Shown here in pieces: positions 1 through 12,600 of a stretch of DNA of 64,000 nucleotides (its first letter is position 1; each line of letters opens with the position of its first letter). The notes below the pieces were generated by a model. That model did no database searches and was not told the DNA's origin. It saw only the letters and a program-made list of their open reading frames with translations. The stretch is taken from the NCBI RefSeq assembly GCF_032062135.1, contig NC_092861.1, positions 141,739,956-141,803,955 on the forward strand, in the 5' to 3' direction. The translations under genes and the position numbers were made by a program. The DNA is from Pyxicephalus adspersus (Eukaryota; Chordata; Amphibia; Anura; Pyxicephalidae).

Positions 1-584
1 AACCACGTGGGTTCAAGTTTACTAGAATCTTTTTTGGACAAACCATGGGTTAAAGCTAAAGTAAATCTGTTTTGGCTATAAAAGGGCTCTTAAGTGGTAA
101 ACTCCTATTTTTGTCAGGGACCTGGATTTTATACCTTAGTACAGCCCTGGAACATGTTTGAGAATTAGAAATTAAAAGAAAAAGTTTAAGACCTTTTCTG
201 CTTTATTTTCAGGTCCATTACTTAATGCAAAATGACCACATGACGGTCAGACAGCTTGCATTTTCAGAACGAGGCATCAGCATTGTGCCCTCCATGTTTT
301 CTCTTGGATTTCCTTTCAAACTTTAGTCCAAATGGGAATCTCTATTTTTATTATTAAACTGTATTTATATAGCCCCAACATATTATGCGGCGTTGTACAT
401 TAAATAGGGGTTGCCAATGACAGACAGATACAATGACACAGGAGGAGGAGAGCACCCTGTCTGAAAGAGCTTACAATTTGAGGAGGGGAAGTAACACACC
501 CGCACTGCCCTTTTTAATCAATTTGCAAATTGGTTATATGTATGGTCCCATATATAAACCTATTACTAAATTATTCTCTTGTAG
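1..584 (+). other. dtl: dtl intron, 5' part outside window
   Basis: This intron sequence precedes the first visible exon. No coding similarity was seen. A repeat-family-B fragment occupies 350-500. Confidence 0.85.
350..500 (-). repeat. Repeat family B, tail end
   Basis: The fragment contains ATTTATATAGCCCCAACATA, then GTACATTAAATAGGGGTTGC and AATGACAGACAGATAC, then AGAGCTTACAATTTG. The same string recurs near 8.5, 43.3, 51.7 and 59.8 kb. Its 3' tail is of L2 type (GGCGCTATATAAAT on the other strand). Confidence 0.8.
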
Positions 585-658
585 GACTCCCAGCAGAGTG
601 TGACTGTGGTCATTTTTCAGGATGAACACACCATCATTTCAGCAGGAGCTGTAGATGG
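585..658 (+). CDS. dtl: dtl internal exon a (WD40 blade)
   Basis: The exon follows TTGTAG at 579-584 and ends GATGG before gtaagc. It reads DSQQSVTVVIFQDEHTIISAGAVDG, of which the first 20 are DSQQSVTVVIFQDEHTIISA, and the last Gly codon is split (phase 2). Human DTL has the equivalent FQQSVTVVLFQDENTLVSAG run. Confidence 0.93.
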
Positions 659-3600
659 GTAAGCCAGAACTTAAATGTGTTTCACACCTAAAATTTTTAA
701 AAGCCACACCAGAGGCCAGCATTTAAGCATGCCATTGAAATTATTATTTTTCTCATAAAAAAATTGTAAATCTGTTCAGCCTACCGAATATTTTCTGCCC
801 TGTATAGTTAGTACAGTGACATGCCTAGTTCATAAATAAGCAATTCTGCTTTCTGTGTCATCTCTCCACATCCAGCCTCCTCACTGGACAGTGATTTTCT
901 CATTATCATATTTGTTCAGTTAGCAGGAAGCTGATCTGCAGATAAGTAAAATTGATACGGGCAGGAAGCTGCAATGGTCAGCCAGGAAGTGGAGGAGTGC
1001 TGGCAAGCAGAGATGTTTTACAGGAACAGGCAAAAAGAACAATGAAAATCCTATATGTGAAATGTACATATTTTTCATAGGTTTGTCTGTTTTACTTCCA
1101 CGGAAAAACCTGTCATGAAAATTTTATTCTATCTGCTTACATCATTGGGCAGTGATGTCTTGTTAGAATACAGCTCATGTGTGCTTAGATTACATTTTAT
1201 CATTCCTTCCAGCACTAGATTAGACCTTCCTGAGTAGAAATGTTATTTGTCTTTTTTTGGTAGTGGCCTCCTCCAACTACATACAGCATTGGTTTTCCAG
1301 AAGGGTGGGCAGGCTCTTGATTATTATTGTATGCTCCCTGGTTGATATAATTTTTTGGGGAAATCTTTGGTCCCCTGGACATAAGGAAGACATAAGTGGT
1401 CAGCCTATTCTTTGAATCATGTAGACAAATGAGCCTTGGGTTTGATTTGGTTATGAAGATTTGTGTCTGATGTACATATGTTGGAATCTTTTGTTTGTAA
1501 TATTGGAAGCTTTTGTTTTTTTTACTTTTTGTAGTATTATCAAAATTTGGGATTTAAGAAAAAATTACACGGCTTACCGTCAGGATCCGATACCAGCAAA
1601 AGCATTCCAGTATCCTGGGAACAGTACACGGAAACTTGGTATGTGTTACAGACACTTTGTTTAAACATTTAGCATCATGGTTAGAGGTAAGGAGCTGTGC
1701 ATAGCCACAACACCTCAGTGTGCCACAGAGGAGAATATCTGACACGGGTACAAAAACAGAACTGCTCCCTAATGAGAGCTTTTTGCCCTCTCCTGTGTAG
1801 AGCGGTATATTAGGGTTTTGATCTTCCCTACACCATCATAGTTGGGTTGGATGAAAATGATTAATCCATTTAGGTTATTCTAGTATTTGTGGCTATTTGT
1901 TGCTATAAAAATATAATTCCTCTCTAGACCTGAGTTTTTCATTTTAGAAAACTTGAATCATCTGCCTGTTTTTACACATCATGATTTCTGTCTCTTTAAG
2001 GCTATTCCAGTCTGGTTTTGGATTGCTTTGGATCTAACCTGTTTGCCAGCTGCACTGATGATAACATTTATATGTTTAACATTACTGGAACAAAGAGTGA
2101 TCCTGGTAAGAGAGTTTACACTTTATCTTGTTACCATTACCTTTTTAATGATTTGCAAGTTTGACTTGCAAATAAAGTCAAACTGTTTTTAACAAATGTG
2201 AGCATTGGTTTTAATGTAAATGTCCATGTTTATTGTTTTATTTTTTGAAAGTTTGTTTCTAGGTACAGTTAACATGTAGTGTCGGCTATAATACATTTAA
2301 CATATTGTGGGGGTCTGCTTCTGGTTGGGCAGCTCAGTGGTTAGCACTCCAGCCTTTGCAGCGCTACGTCCCAATTTTGAATCTCGGCCAGGACACTATC
2401 TGCATGGAGTTTGCAGGTTCGCCTCGTTTCTGTGTGGGTTTCCTTTGGGTACACAGGTTTTTTCCCACATTCCAATAACATGCAGTTAGATTAGATGGCT
2501 TACTAATCATTGAAATTCTATTTCAATTTAAATATAACTAACATTTACTAGTAAAAGAATTCCATGACGTGGAATTATTACTTTGTTTATTGTAGATTTT
2601 AAACTGCGATCCTAATTCAGGTCAAATTTGGAAGATGCCAATGCAACACACTTGCAAAGTTTCAACACCATTGTATTCAGTTATGGACTCACCTAAATTT
2701 AAATAATTGCATTCATATCTCTAACAATTAGCAAAATAACTAATGCTTATTTTAATTGATTTATATCTGTTTTCATGATCCATACCAGCTATCAGAAAGT
2801 GCTGTGTGTAATTCTGGCTTTTGCCACGTGATGGTGCTCTGGTCTGTTCTCAATATTTGGGATTAAAGTTTCTAAGCAAGCTCTCTTCCTTCTTTGCCTA
2901 TTTGAGGTCAGGGTGGTGAATAAGAGGAATTTGCAGCTCCTGAGTCCATGTAGTACTGAGTACAGTGGAAGATTTATTGCATCACAGGAATTCCTGCTCT
3001 CAGGAGAGAGCTCAGCGTGCCCTGGTTACTGGCTTATTTTTAGATTTCTTGTAACTTCACTACTAATTTTACAGCCATCTTTCAAATGCATTTTAAAGTT
3101 GATGTAAACACAAAGACTCTAATGCTCCAGATATTGTGCACGAGTCGGGCCAATTTTTCCTTGGTTTATGCAGCAGTGTATAAAAAATAAAAAAGACTGA
3201 TATTGTAATAGGGGTTGGGGGAGATTATATTGGGCAGAGTATTAGGCTTGCATGCAAAAGAGATTGCTGCTACCAGTGTGTTATAGCTGCCTTTTGGAAG
3301 AGGGGGGATGCAATCTGCACCTTTTTCAAAACACCAAAAAGCTCTAGATGACCAAATGCATTGTTGTGTAAAATGCATAAACCTTGCGTAATTTTTGTAG
3401 TTTTGCCCAGCTTGTCTTGTAATCCATACGACCCTGTCGGACAACTTAGTTGGGTCAGCTGCTGTATTTTCCATTGCAATTGCGAAATAAATCGTACCCA
3501 TCCCCCAGCCTGCTGATTGTACAACAGTCCCAAGACACCAAATAAGTTTTGCTCTGCTTTTAACATTAATACTGTACTTTTATAGCTAATTTTTTTATAC

Positions 3601-6600
3601 ATACAGACCTATGCTGGAAATAACTAAAATATTATTATTTTGTATTTATGTAGCACTGGCATATTACGAAGCACTTTACAAAGTTCATAGTCATGTCACT
3701 AACTGTACCACAAAGGGGCTCACAATCTAAAGTCTCTGCAATAGTCATATGTCATTAACGCAGTCAAAAAGCTGTTTAACCTAACTGCATGGTTTTGGAT
3801 TATGGGAGGAAACCCACGCAAAATCCATGAAGATAGCGTCCTGGTTGAGATTCAAACCTGGGACTTAGCAATGCAAAAGCCATAGTGCTAACCTCTGAGC
3901 CACCCTGAATGAATCCCCAATAAAAGCCCCCCCCCCCCCCCCCCCCCGAGCTTTGGTCGCTCTTACCAAAAAAGCAAGATTGCCAGTATTTCCTGCAGCT
4001 GACCTTTTCCCCATTACTGACTTGCCATGTGCACCGTGTCTTTGTGGAGGTGGCCCTCTTGGCAGAGGAGAAGTGATTAGTTTTTTGATAATCTAGCTGC
4101 CCCTCTGATGACTGGTGATCTGATGGACATAGCAAAGATCCATAGAATGAATAAAGCAGAAAAGTTGTTTGACTAGAGCTCCTCACGTACAGGTGAAAAT
4201 GGTACTAGCAGTCACTGCCTTGGGTGATATTACAGAACACAAACACATAATAAAAGGTTGATGGCACAGAAAGTGCATTGCTTTGTTTTATGGGTCAATA
4301 TATTAAGAAAGTAAAGAAAAGTACAAAACAATAAATAATTACATTCAAATTACAGCAAGGTAGAAGAGCACAATATCTCAATAAACAGGTAGCACCATAT
4401 GTAAAGGGTGATAATAATGTAGGAGTATAGTGCAATTTAAACAATTAGCAGTTCTTGCAACAATGGTAATACATAAAAGTGAAAAAGAGAGGGGGGTGTC
4501 AGGATGGGGTGTGAATATTTGCACAAATAGTTGTATCAAAGGGGCTCAAGAGCACTGCTGTGTTTAAGAAAAGAAATTCAAGGCGAGAACCAAAAAATGA
4601 CCAATCGGTTATTACATTTCCATTTTAGAATGGGCCTTTTCTTGTTTCTTACTTGACCTTTAGAGATTGAAAATGATTTGATGAATTATGATAATGTGTT
4701 TAAAATGTAATTCTAAATGTATAACTTTTCTTTTTCTCTATTATTTAGTGTCCGTCTTCAGTGGTCACCTGAACTCCACCTTCTACATAAAGTCCAGTCT
4801 CAGTCCTGATGGTCAGTTCCTGCTCAGTGGCTCCAGTGACCACAATGCCTACATTTGGCAGGTTAGTGCTAGATATTAGTAAAATGGGTAGGGAGGGGTA
4901 GAGTCTGTATTGAATCATAAGGTTTAATATCTGCTCTGTTGCTTAAATCTTAAAAATAATCCTAAAAATGCAGTTTGTTTTTGTTCCAACTATGTGTTTA
5001 ACACAGAACTGTTTTAAAGCCAGAAGTGCCAGAGGAAAAACTGAAACTTTTTGAAACTCCTCAAAAATGACCCTGCAAAGATCTTTGTTCTAAACAAAAG
5101 TTTTTCTATAATGTTTAAGGTCAGATCAGGCAACTAATTTATTAGGTAAAATGCTTATTAGACCAAAGTCTCTAAAAATCTGTCCCCAATTAGTTTTTTA
5201 AAATACTTGGAGCCATACTGTCTGCAGCCACGACCAATACTACATCATGACTGATCTGTGAAGCACTTTAAAGCAAACCTTTCATGAGACACATAGGGAC
5301 TGTCATTGCTAATCCCTTCTCCAAATGTTGTTTAGTTGTTACACTGACCTCCACCAGGGTTCAATCGGGTTTAAGTTGCTGACTTGTAGCAAGCATACTG
5401 CAAGTGAAGTCAAGGGCCCTGATGTATATAGTTTCAGGCTAGTAAGTCAAACTTGAATTTATTATACCTGAAAGAAAGCCAAGGTCAAACAAATATTTAC
5501 AGAAAAGGTCTGCCTCAGCACTCTGTGTATTCAGAGCATGCTAGGATTTTCTAATAAAGCCTGTCCCTGCCAACATGATTATTAGCAGCCTGTGTATAAG
5601 TGACTAATGCAGTTGGTCTAGTCTAGTACAAGAGGAGGGATTGCATCTTCCCAGTGCCCTTTAGTGGGTTCTTTAATATTCACTCTGCTGCTATTCACCT
5701 GTTTTATAATGGGGTCATTTTTCTGAGCTGTTCCTGCAGTTTGCCACCTGCAGGTTTTGCACATTTCATTATTTCAAGCTTACCTAATAAAAGGAGCATT
5801 AAATAACTTTTATTGCAAAAAAATATAAAAAATATCCTTATTAGAAAAGCTAAAATGTGTAGGCACCGGTGTACAAATAAATATGGGTGGTATTCTAAGT
5901 ATTTAAAGAAGCCAGTTTTGAAGAGTCTGTTGGCATTGACCTTTAACAATGTTCATCCCAGAAATTAATTTAAGCTGGCTGGGAGAAATTGTAGGGGGAT
6001 GACAGCCCCTGTATTGTGGCCCACCTCAGTAACCACCCAAAAACAGCTGTGGATCATTGAAAAGTGATGGGTGGTGCGCCAAGCTAAGGGGGCTGGGGAT
6101 AACACTGCTTTAATAAAGCAAACTGTGCAAATATGCAGCAAGCAAAGTCTGAGTACAGTTGGAAATGTGGCTAGTGTTGAGGTAACAGAATATACCTGAC
6201 AGCCAGGCAGCTAGCATTGTGCAAAGTCCATCATGCAAGGCAAGTCTTCTTTCTGGATAGGTGCCCTTTTGGATCTGTTCTTGTTGGCTCGAAAGATGTG
6301 ACACATAATTTACCTTCCCACCCTATCTATACAATTTCTATTGATCTGACAGTGTAACTCCATCCTGTAAGCACGTGTAGCAACAGATCTGTTTGCCCTG
6401 TCAAACAAGGGCTTTATTCTTCAGCCTCGTCTCTGGATCAATACGGCATCTAGGACACCTGAGAAGTCAGCAAAGGGCTCCATTGATATGTTACGTGAGA
6501 CAGTTGCTAGAGAGCAGTTCTTCCCATAACAGTCTGGCATGGTTACAGAATAGCAGAAAGCTAATCCTGCCAAATGACAGCAGCCACCCAGGATTATGGG

Positions 6601-9600
6601 CTCCAGCCAGTCACCTGTGTGCTGCACTTTTCAATTAATCTTGGCTGCATGAGATGTGTGGGCTGTTCCTGAACATGACACTTGTCAGGGGCTGCCTGGA
6701 AATGTGGCCTCTGCTTGGAGTTATTAAATACTGGATGATATTTAGATCTTTTAAGACACAATTGTACTTGTTGTTGTATTGCAAAAATACTTCAAAGGGC
6801 ATGCATACTTTTCCTAATCAATGTACATGAAGGACAGTTTCATTGGTGCCATAAATATGGGCTTTTGCTTTCTCTCTGGTAGTGCCATATATTGGTTATA
6901 CATTGGTTCAGATCACCAGTCAGATAGGTCTGATTAAATACAATGCTCCCTCTGTGGCTGCAAACTTATCTTCATAGTTGATTAGAGATGGTTAATGGCC
7001 TCGGTAAAATACAGATAACACCAATGGGAGGATCAACAGGTCTGTATGTCTGTCTGAAATATGAAGTGGCAAAAGTGTGAAATATGTTGCAGAATTATTA
7101 TAGATGAAACTACTCTAACCCCAGTTAGTAGCAGTATTGAAAACCATTTGGCAAAAGTTGCTCCTTAGTCTATTCTACAGAATGTTATGTTACTGGGGGG
7201 AAGGGGGTGCTACAAATATTATAGCACACCCTATGCAGTCATGTTCTGTGTGACCTCAGCATGACACAATGGATGGGTTTTGTTTGATTTCTGTTTCTAG
7301 GACATCTGTGCAGTTGGTGAGGGCTTTCCCCCTGATCTAGCTCTGTCAGCACTAAGTGCAAGTGTGCGTGTATGTCATCTGGGAAGCAGATGTCGTCTCC
7401 GCTCGGCCACACGTGTCAGCCGCATAGTAACTCTTTCACGCGTCTCCTAAATGGCTGTCATTGTCGTTTTAATGGTTTAAAGAACGGTAGGACTGAGTAG
7501 AAGTTTGATCTGTGAATTTAGTTCCATTTTTTTCTGGAGGCATTCACCTATTTCAAATGGATTGGATTGGTCAGCTACTTAAGATTTAAGGTTTTGTTGG
7601 CTTCTTGTCGGCTTTGGTGTCTGGTCAGCCTTCAGCGGCTTGAAGTGGCCACTTATATCTTTTGCAGGACTGTTTCCCTTCTTTGCAAGCACTTGGCTAT
7701 TTGCATGCTAAATGTTTAATTCGTTGCTTTATTAGTAAGCAGCTGATCATGTGCAGATAATGTTTCTAAAAAAAGCTTTTAAAGCCTTTTGAGAAGATTG
7801 GTGTTGTCCCAGCCCCTTTTAGCTGGGCGCACCATCCAGCACTTTTCACAAACCACCCGGCTGGTTTTGGATGGTTATTGAGATGTTGGCTCACAATACG
7901 GAGGATACCACCCAGTTTAAAACCATTTCTGGGTAAAATACTGGATGTCATCTAGCTAGGTAGGATTTGCATCAATTGCCTTGTTGCTAGCTATCACTTC
8001 CTGTCCTGATGATCACACAACACATGGGGTAATATTTTCCGAGCGGGAACACTTAGGACAATAGCAACCCTTTTTATGATTTTCAACCTACCTGCTTTAT
8101 TATAAAATAATATTGCTGTCCATGCAATTGAAGAGATTCCTTACATCCTGTCTGTAACAACAAGAAGTCAAAGAGGACCTGTCTAATAGCTACTTTGCCT
8201 GAAAGCACAGTTATGTGCAAACTTTTGTCCTTTTTTATTTTTGGCTAGCACACTTTTGGGACCCATTTGCATAACTGCAATGCAGCATGTGTGGCCGCAT
8301 GTTCACATCACAAGTTACTATGCGCTACAGGAAAGGAGCAACCAATCTGACGTCTGTTGTAACATCAAACTAGCTGCATTGACTTTTGGTCACATGATTA
8401 AATTTGTGACATCACCCAGAGCAGTATATTTTCTCTTTTCTTCCCCCACCTTCTAGATTGCAAGCTCTATGGGGCAGGGTTCCTTATCTTGTGTCACTGT
8501 CTATATCTGTCATTTACAACCCCTATTTATTGTGCAGCACTGCGTATGTTGGCGCTATATAAATCCTGTTTAATTTTATTATTATTACTATTCCTAATAA
8601 TAATAATCAAAATAGTTCAGCCTTTCTCTTGAACTTTTTCCACAATGAAACGGCTGCTAACACATCTTTACATCTGACATCTACATCTCTGTTGTCCACT
8701 GACCTGTTCTACCCAAACATATAAAGTCACCCAACTGTTTGTATTGCTAATATTCACCTGCAGCAAATTCAGTGCTAAGGCCATAATTACTGTGTAGTTG
8801 GGTAGAATTGTTAGCAAAAGTATAACAAGGTTTCCTGTTTGCAGCAGCTGTACGTTTGTGGTTTGCTGGCAGGTAGTGAAGAGGTTTATATTTGCAGCTG
8901 AGAACATCTTATCGGTGTCAGATCTTGTAGTTATCTTTGGGGGTCTATCTTCTTGCAGAAAATTGGTGTTTCATCATGCTTGGAAATCTTCAGTGTCCCT
9001 AATTTAAACTGTGTAAAAGTCTTACAATAGAGCATGGTGTTTGCTTATACTAAATCTGTCATCTGCACCTTAAATCAAGAATATGAATGTGGGCAAAATG
9101 CTAAAACAGGCTTTGAGGACTCGATAGGATCATCATGGCAGACAGATAGATAGACAGAAAGACTATACATTTAAATGTCCAAACATTAAATTCTTATTTT
9201 CTATCATCCCGTGGGGAATTTGGAATTGCATTATCTTCAGTTAAAGCAGAACTAAACCAAAAAAAAAAACAATTCACACTTACCTTAAATCCCGCAGATC
9301 CCCCGATCGCACTGGACCTTTCCTTGATCGGGTCCCACATAGCACTGGAATTCTTGTATGTCCCGGCGTGGAGGAAGCACCAGTTCGCCCCATTTTCAGC
9401 CATCTTCTTCTTCTGGCTACATTACCCAATCTTGCACTGCACATGTATGAGATCGGCTGATGTAGCCTGCTGTAAAGGGGAAAAAGTGAGCCAATCTCAC
9501 TGCGCATGCTTAGGCTCGGCATCTTTTCCCTCAGTGTTGGAAAATGCCCCTTTTGTGCATGCCAAATCTCGGAGGAGCAGCCAGAAGCCTCTCGGTATGC

Positions 9601-12600
9601 GTGATGTATGTATCCCAAGAGGCTCTGCGCTCCTATCGTGGCGATCAAGACAGAAAGGAAAGGTGCTACTTTATATAAAAGGGTTGTATACCCATTTATT
9701 TAAAGTAGAAGTTTGAGTTTAGGTCCGCTTTAATCCCTTTTGTAACCTTAACGCACATCTAGCAGAGTTGGCAAAGTATATAAACCAAAAATCCATATTT
9801 CAATGTATGTTTGGATCTGGAAAAAGAATCTTTCAGAATCTGTGACCAAACTTAATTCCACTCATTACATTTAAAAATAATTTGGCTGGAACAGAGATTT
9901 TAAAGCCTTCTTCAACTTTGTTTTCTATGACTTAATGCTGTAGAATCTTTGCAATTTCTATGTAATTAGTTATTTACTCCTATTGTGCATCTTTCCATTT
10001 TGGTTATCTGTTGATTTTACCATTTTGAGGGAAGCTGCACTATATTGCAATTCCACTTTTTTGGTGCCAGCTTTAATTATATGAAGATTCCTTATTTTCC
10101 CCCAAGGTGGCAAATCCTCTGGCTCCACCCATGATGCTGCAGGGGCATAGTCAAGAGGTCACTTCTGTTACGTGGTGTCCATCTGGCTTCACTAAGGTAA
10201 GTACCATTACAGTTACTTGTTACATTTTTAGTAAATTCTATAAATTATGTTTAAAATTGTATGGCTGCAGTTGCATGCTTCTGGGCATTACATTGAGTTT
10301 ATAATTAACTGGTTTCTTTTAAATCCAATATCCCTATTTTCACTAAAATCCCTTCATATTGAAGCATGCATGGTGGTGTAATTCTTCCTACCTCCTGGTA
10401 TCTTCAAAATATGGCTTTGCCAAACATTTTCCAGCCCTGAGAAGCAAAGGACCACAGAAAGGGACCTAGACATGAATACCATTCAAAGAAAGGAATTGGC
10501 TGCCTGCTCTTAGATAGGAAATATCGATTTTTATGTTTTTAAAGGTTGACATATATCTCTTCCCATTTCCGTGTTGTGCAGATTGCCACATGCTCAGACG
10601 ATAACACGGTGAGAATATGGAGGTTAAAGAGAAGCTGCAGTGAGAGGAACGATGATGTAAGGGCAAACTGTGTTGGTTGGACACTTCAGAAGAAGATCGA
10701 CTGTACTCCTATAGGTAAATGTCATAGATGCATATTGGTGGTGCTCTGACATTGTGGGTGAGCCATGATTTTTCATTTTTGTATTCTACCTAGCAGGCAC
10801 TTTATGGTACGGTAGCTGAAATATTGCTGAATACTCATGGTAAAGCATTCTGACTATGCGGATGCTAATGTTTTAGGTCCCAACTCCAGTCTGAATTTCG
10901 TAAGGAGTGGGGACCTTTAAAACCTTTGTCAAGCTTTTGGTGCTCGGTGTCCCCATTAAGGCTTGTTCCTTTTTCTATCACTGTGATAGTTTGTCAGATA
11001 GACAGAAAATGATGGAATATCTTTCCCATAGGGACAGGGGCTCGAATAATGACAGGTATGTTTTGAAAGTGTTCAAAGAAAAAAAAAAACCTGAGAACTC
11101 TATCACTTCCTATTTTGGTTGTCTTCGGTTAAGGAAGGATAAAGCTCAGGAGGAAATAAGAGATAAAAATGAGCAGAAGCTCTCCTCCATTTTATTGGGA
11201 AGGATTTGGGATTTTATTTGTCTTGATTTGAGGTTAATGTTGCAGACTCGCTTATGAATTTATACTAAACACACTCGCACAGTACAAATCTGACTAGTAT
11301 ATCAGCTGCACACTTGGAGAGGGTGTGAGGTCAGCAAGTATAATTTCCTGTGACCTCAAACCCACCTCATTGGATTAGTAGTGTTGGATCTCAAAATTTC
11401 TCATACTTTAAAGTTCTTAACTGGGTTCTTTTAAAACTAGGAAATATATTATCAACTGAATTCTCCAAGAACAGCAAAAGCTCGTGATATTTAGAAACGT
11501 TTACCGTTTTCTGTGGGTTCCAGCCAGCTGGGGAAATCTATTTTGCTTCTAGGTCACTCCCATGTAAGCTACAGGGAGTAATTATCTTTTTAGTGCATTT
11601 CTTCTACTTGTAGAAAGATGTAAAGTGCATTACCCATGGGACTGAGGTTAGTCACTTACAAAATGTTTGTAGGCTTGTGCAATTGCAGTATGATCTATAA
11701 ATATATATTCTTTTCTGCCAACAGACTCGAGATTATGTACACCCGCTAAATCGACCCCAGTACCAGGCCTCCACTTTATGTCTTCTCCTACTCCAGCCAC
11801 CTGTGCTCCAAGTCATACTGGTGACCTCCCAATGTCATCCAGCACCCCTACATCACCTTTCACAACGATTCATAAATTACTGACACCAACAAGGCAAAAA
11901 ACTGAGGCTTCCAGTTCATCTCCTAAACATATGTCTGCTACTAAGGCATCCATTAGAAACTGGGTCACGCGTACACCAAGGTCTGTCAAGGCTGATATGA
12001 AGACTCCATCTCCCCGAAAGGCCTTAACTCCAGTAGAGCAGTACCCTACAACGTCTAGTTCTCGGTTGTCACCTCTTTATGAGAAAAAGGCTAAGAGACG
12101 CTTGGAAACCAGCAGTGATAAAGCAGAACATGAGTGTTGTAATGACTGTAAGTGTGTGACAGAGCTAGAGCCAGGAATGAAGAAGACTAAGCTTGACCTG
12201 TGCTTTTTGGAGGAGGACAATGCAAACCTAGGTGTAGCTCATCTCAGCAAGGAGCATGAGATGTCATCTCCCGAACCTAATATTGAGGAACCTGGAACAC
12301 CCTCTAATTCAAGAGTAGTACGGCATGATAAAGAGAACAGCACTCCAGAGAAGAACTGGCTGTCTGCATTAGGACACAAACTGAAATGTGACAAGCCAGT
12401 AAACCAAAACACAACTAGTCGCTCCTCGCCAAGGAATGGCAGTGCCAAAAAAGCCCCAGCAAAGACAGTAACTAGCTCACCCATAGCTGTAAGTATCCTA
12501 TTATACAGAGATTTTCAAAGTGTTTCCCCCACTAGATAATTTAGTTTTGAGTTGGGCAGGAAGAGTTGGATATATCAACAATATCTCTGTTGGAGCTTTA

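Larger units (their letters stand above)
2106..4748 (+). other. dtl: dtl intron with two SINE copies
   Basis: The intron holds SINE family A copies at about 2326-2502 (+) and 3632-3908 (-) and a 21-nt poly(C) run at 3927-3947. The rest is unrecognised AT-rich sequence. Confidence 0.85.
4862..10106 (+). other. dtl: dtl large intron
   Basis: The 5.2-kb intron holds hAT-type MITEs at 5958-6107 and 7798-7942, a family-B repeat at 8455-8608 and a TTAA-flanked MITE at 9245-9729. A CpG-containing, repeat-free stretch near 7320-7520 could be a conserved non-coding element. Confidence 0.85.

Noticed and set aside
1953..2192. 79-codon hydrophobic frame
   Set aside because: It is a shadow of dtl exon 2001-2105 read in another frame.
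3166..3602. Two overlapping minus-strand frames of about 110 codons
   Set aside because: They are intronic to dtl, have no family resemblance, and two frames overlapping on the same strand suggests chance openness.
9280..9716. Overlapping frames of 122 and 130 codons on both strands
   Set aside because: Both are within a non-autonomous TTAA MITE, with no transposase similarity.
10907..11257. 116-codon frame in a dtl intron as an extra exon
   Set aside because: It has no similarity to DTL and no suitable flanking splice sites, and the neighbouring exons already join in frame without it.
11778..12539. 253-codon frame as an independent gene starting at 11778
   Set aside because: It is the body of a dtl exon (11725-12488). 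The ATG is an internal Met and the last codons run past the splice donor.
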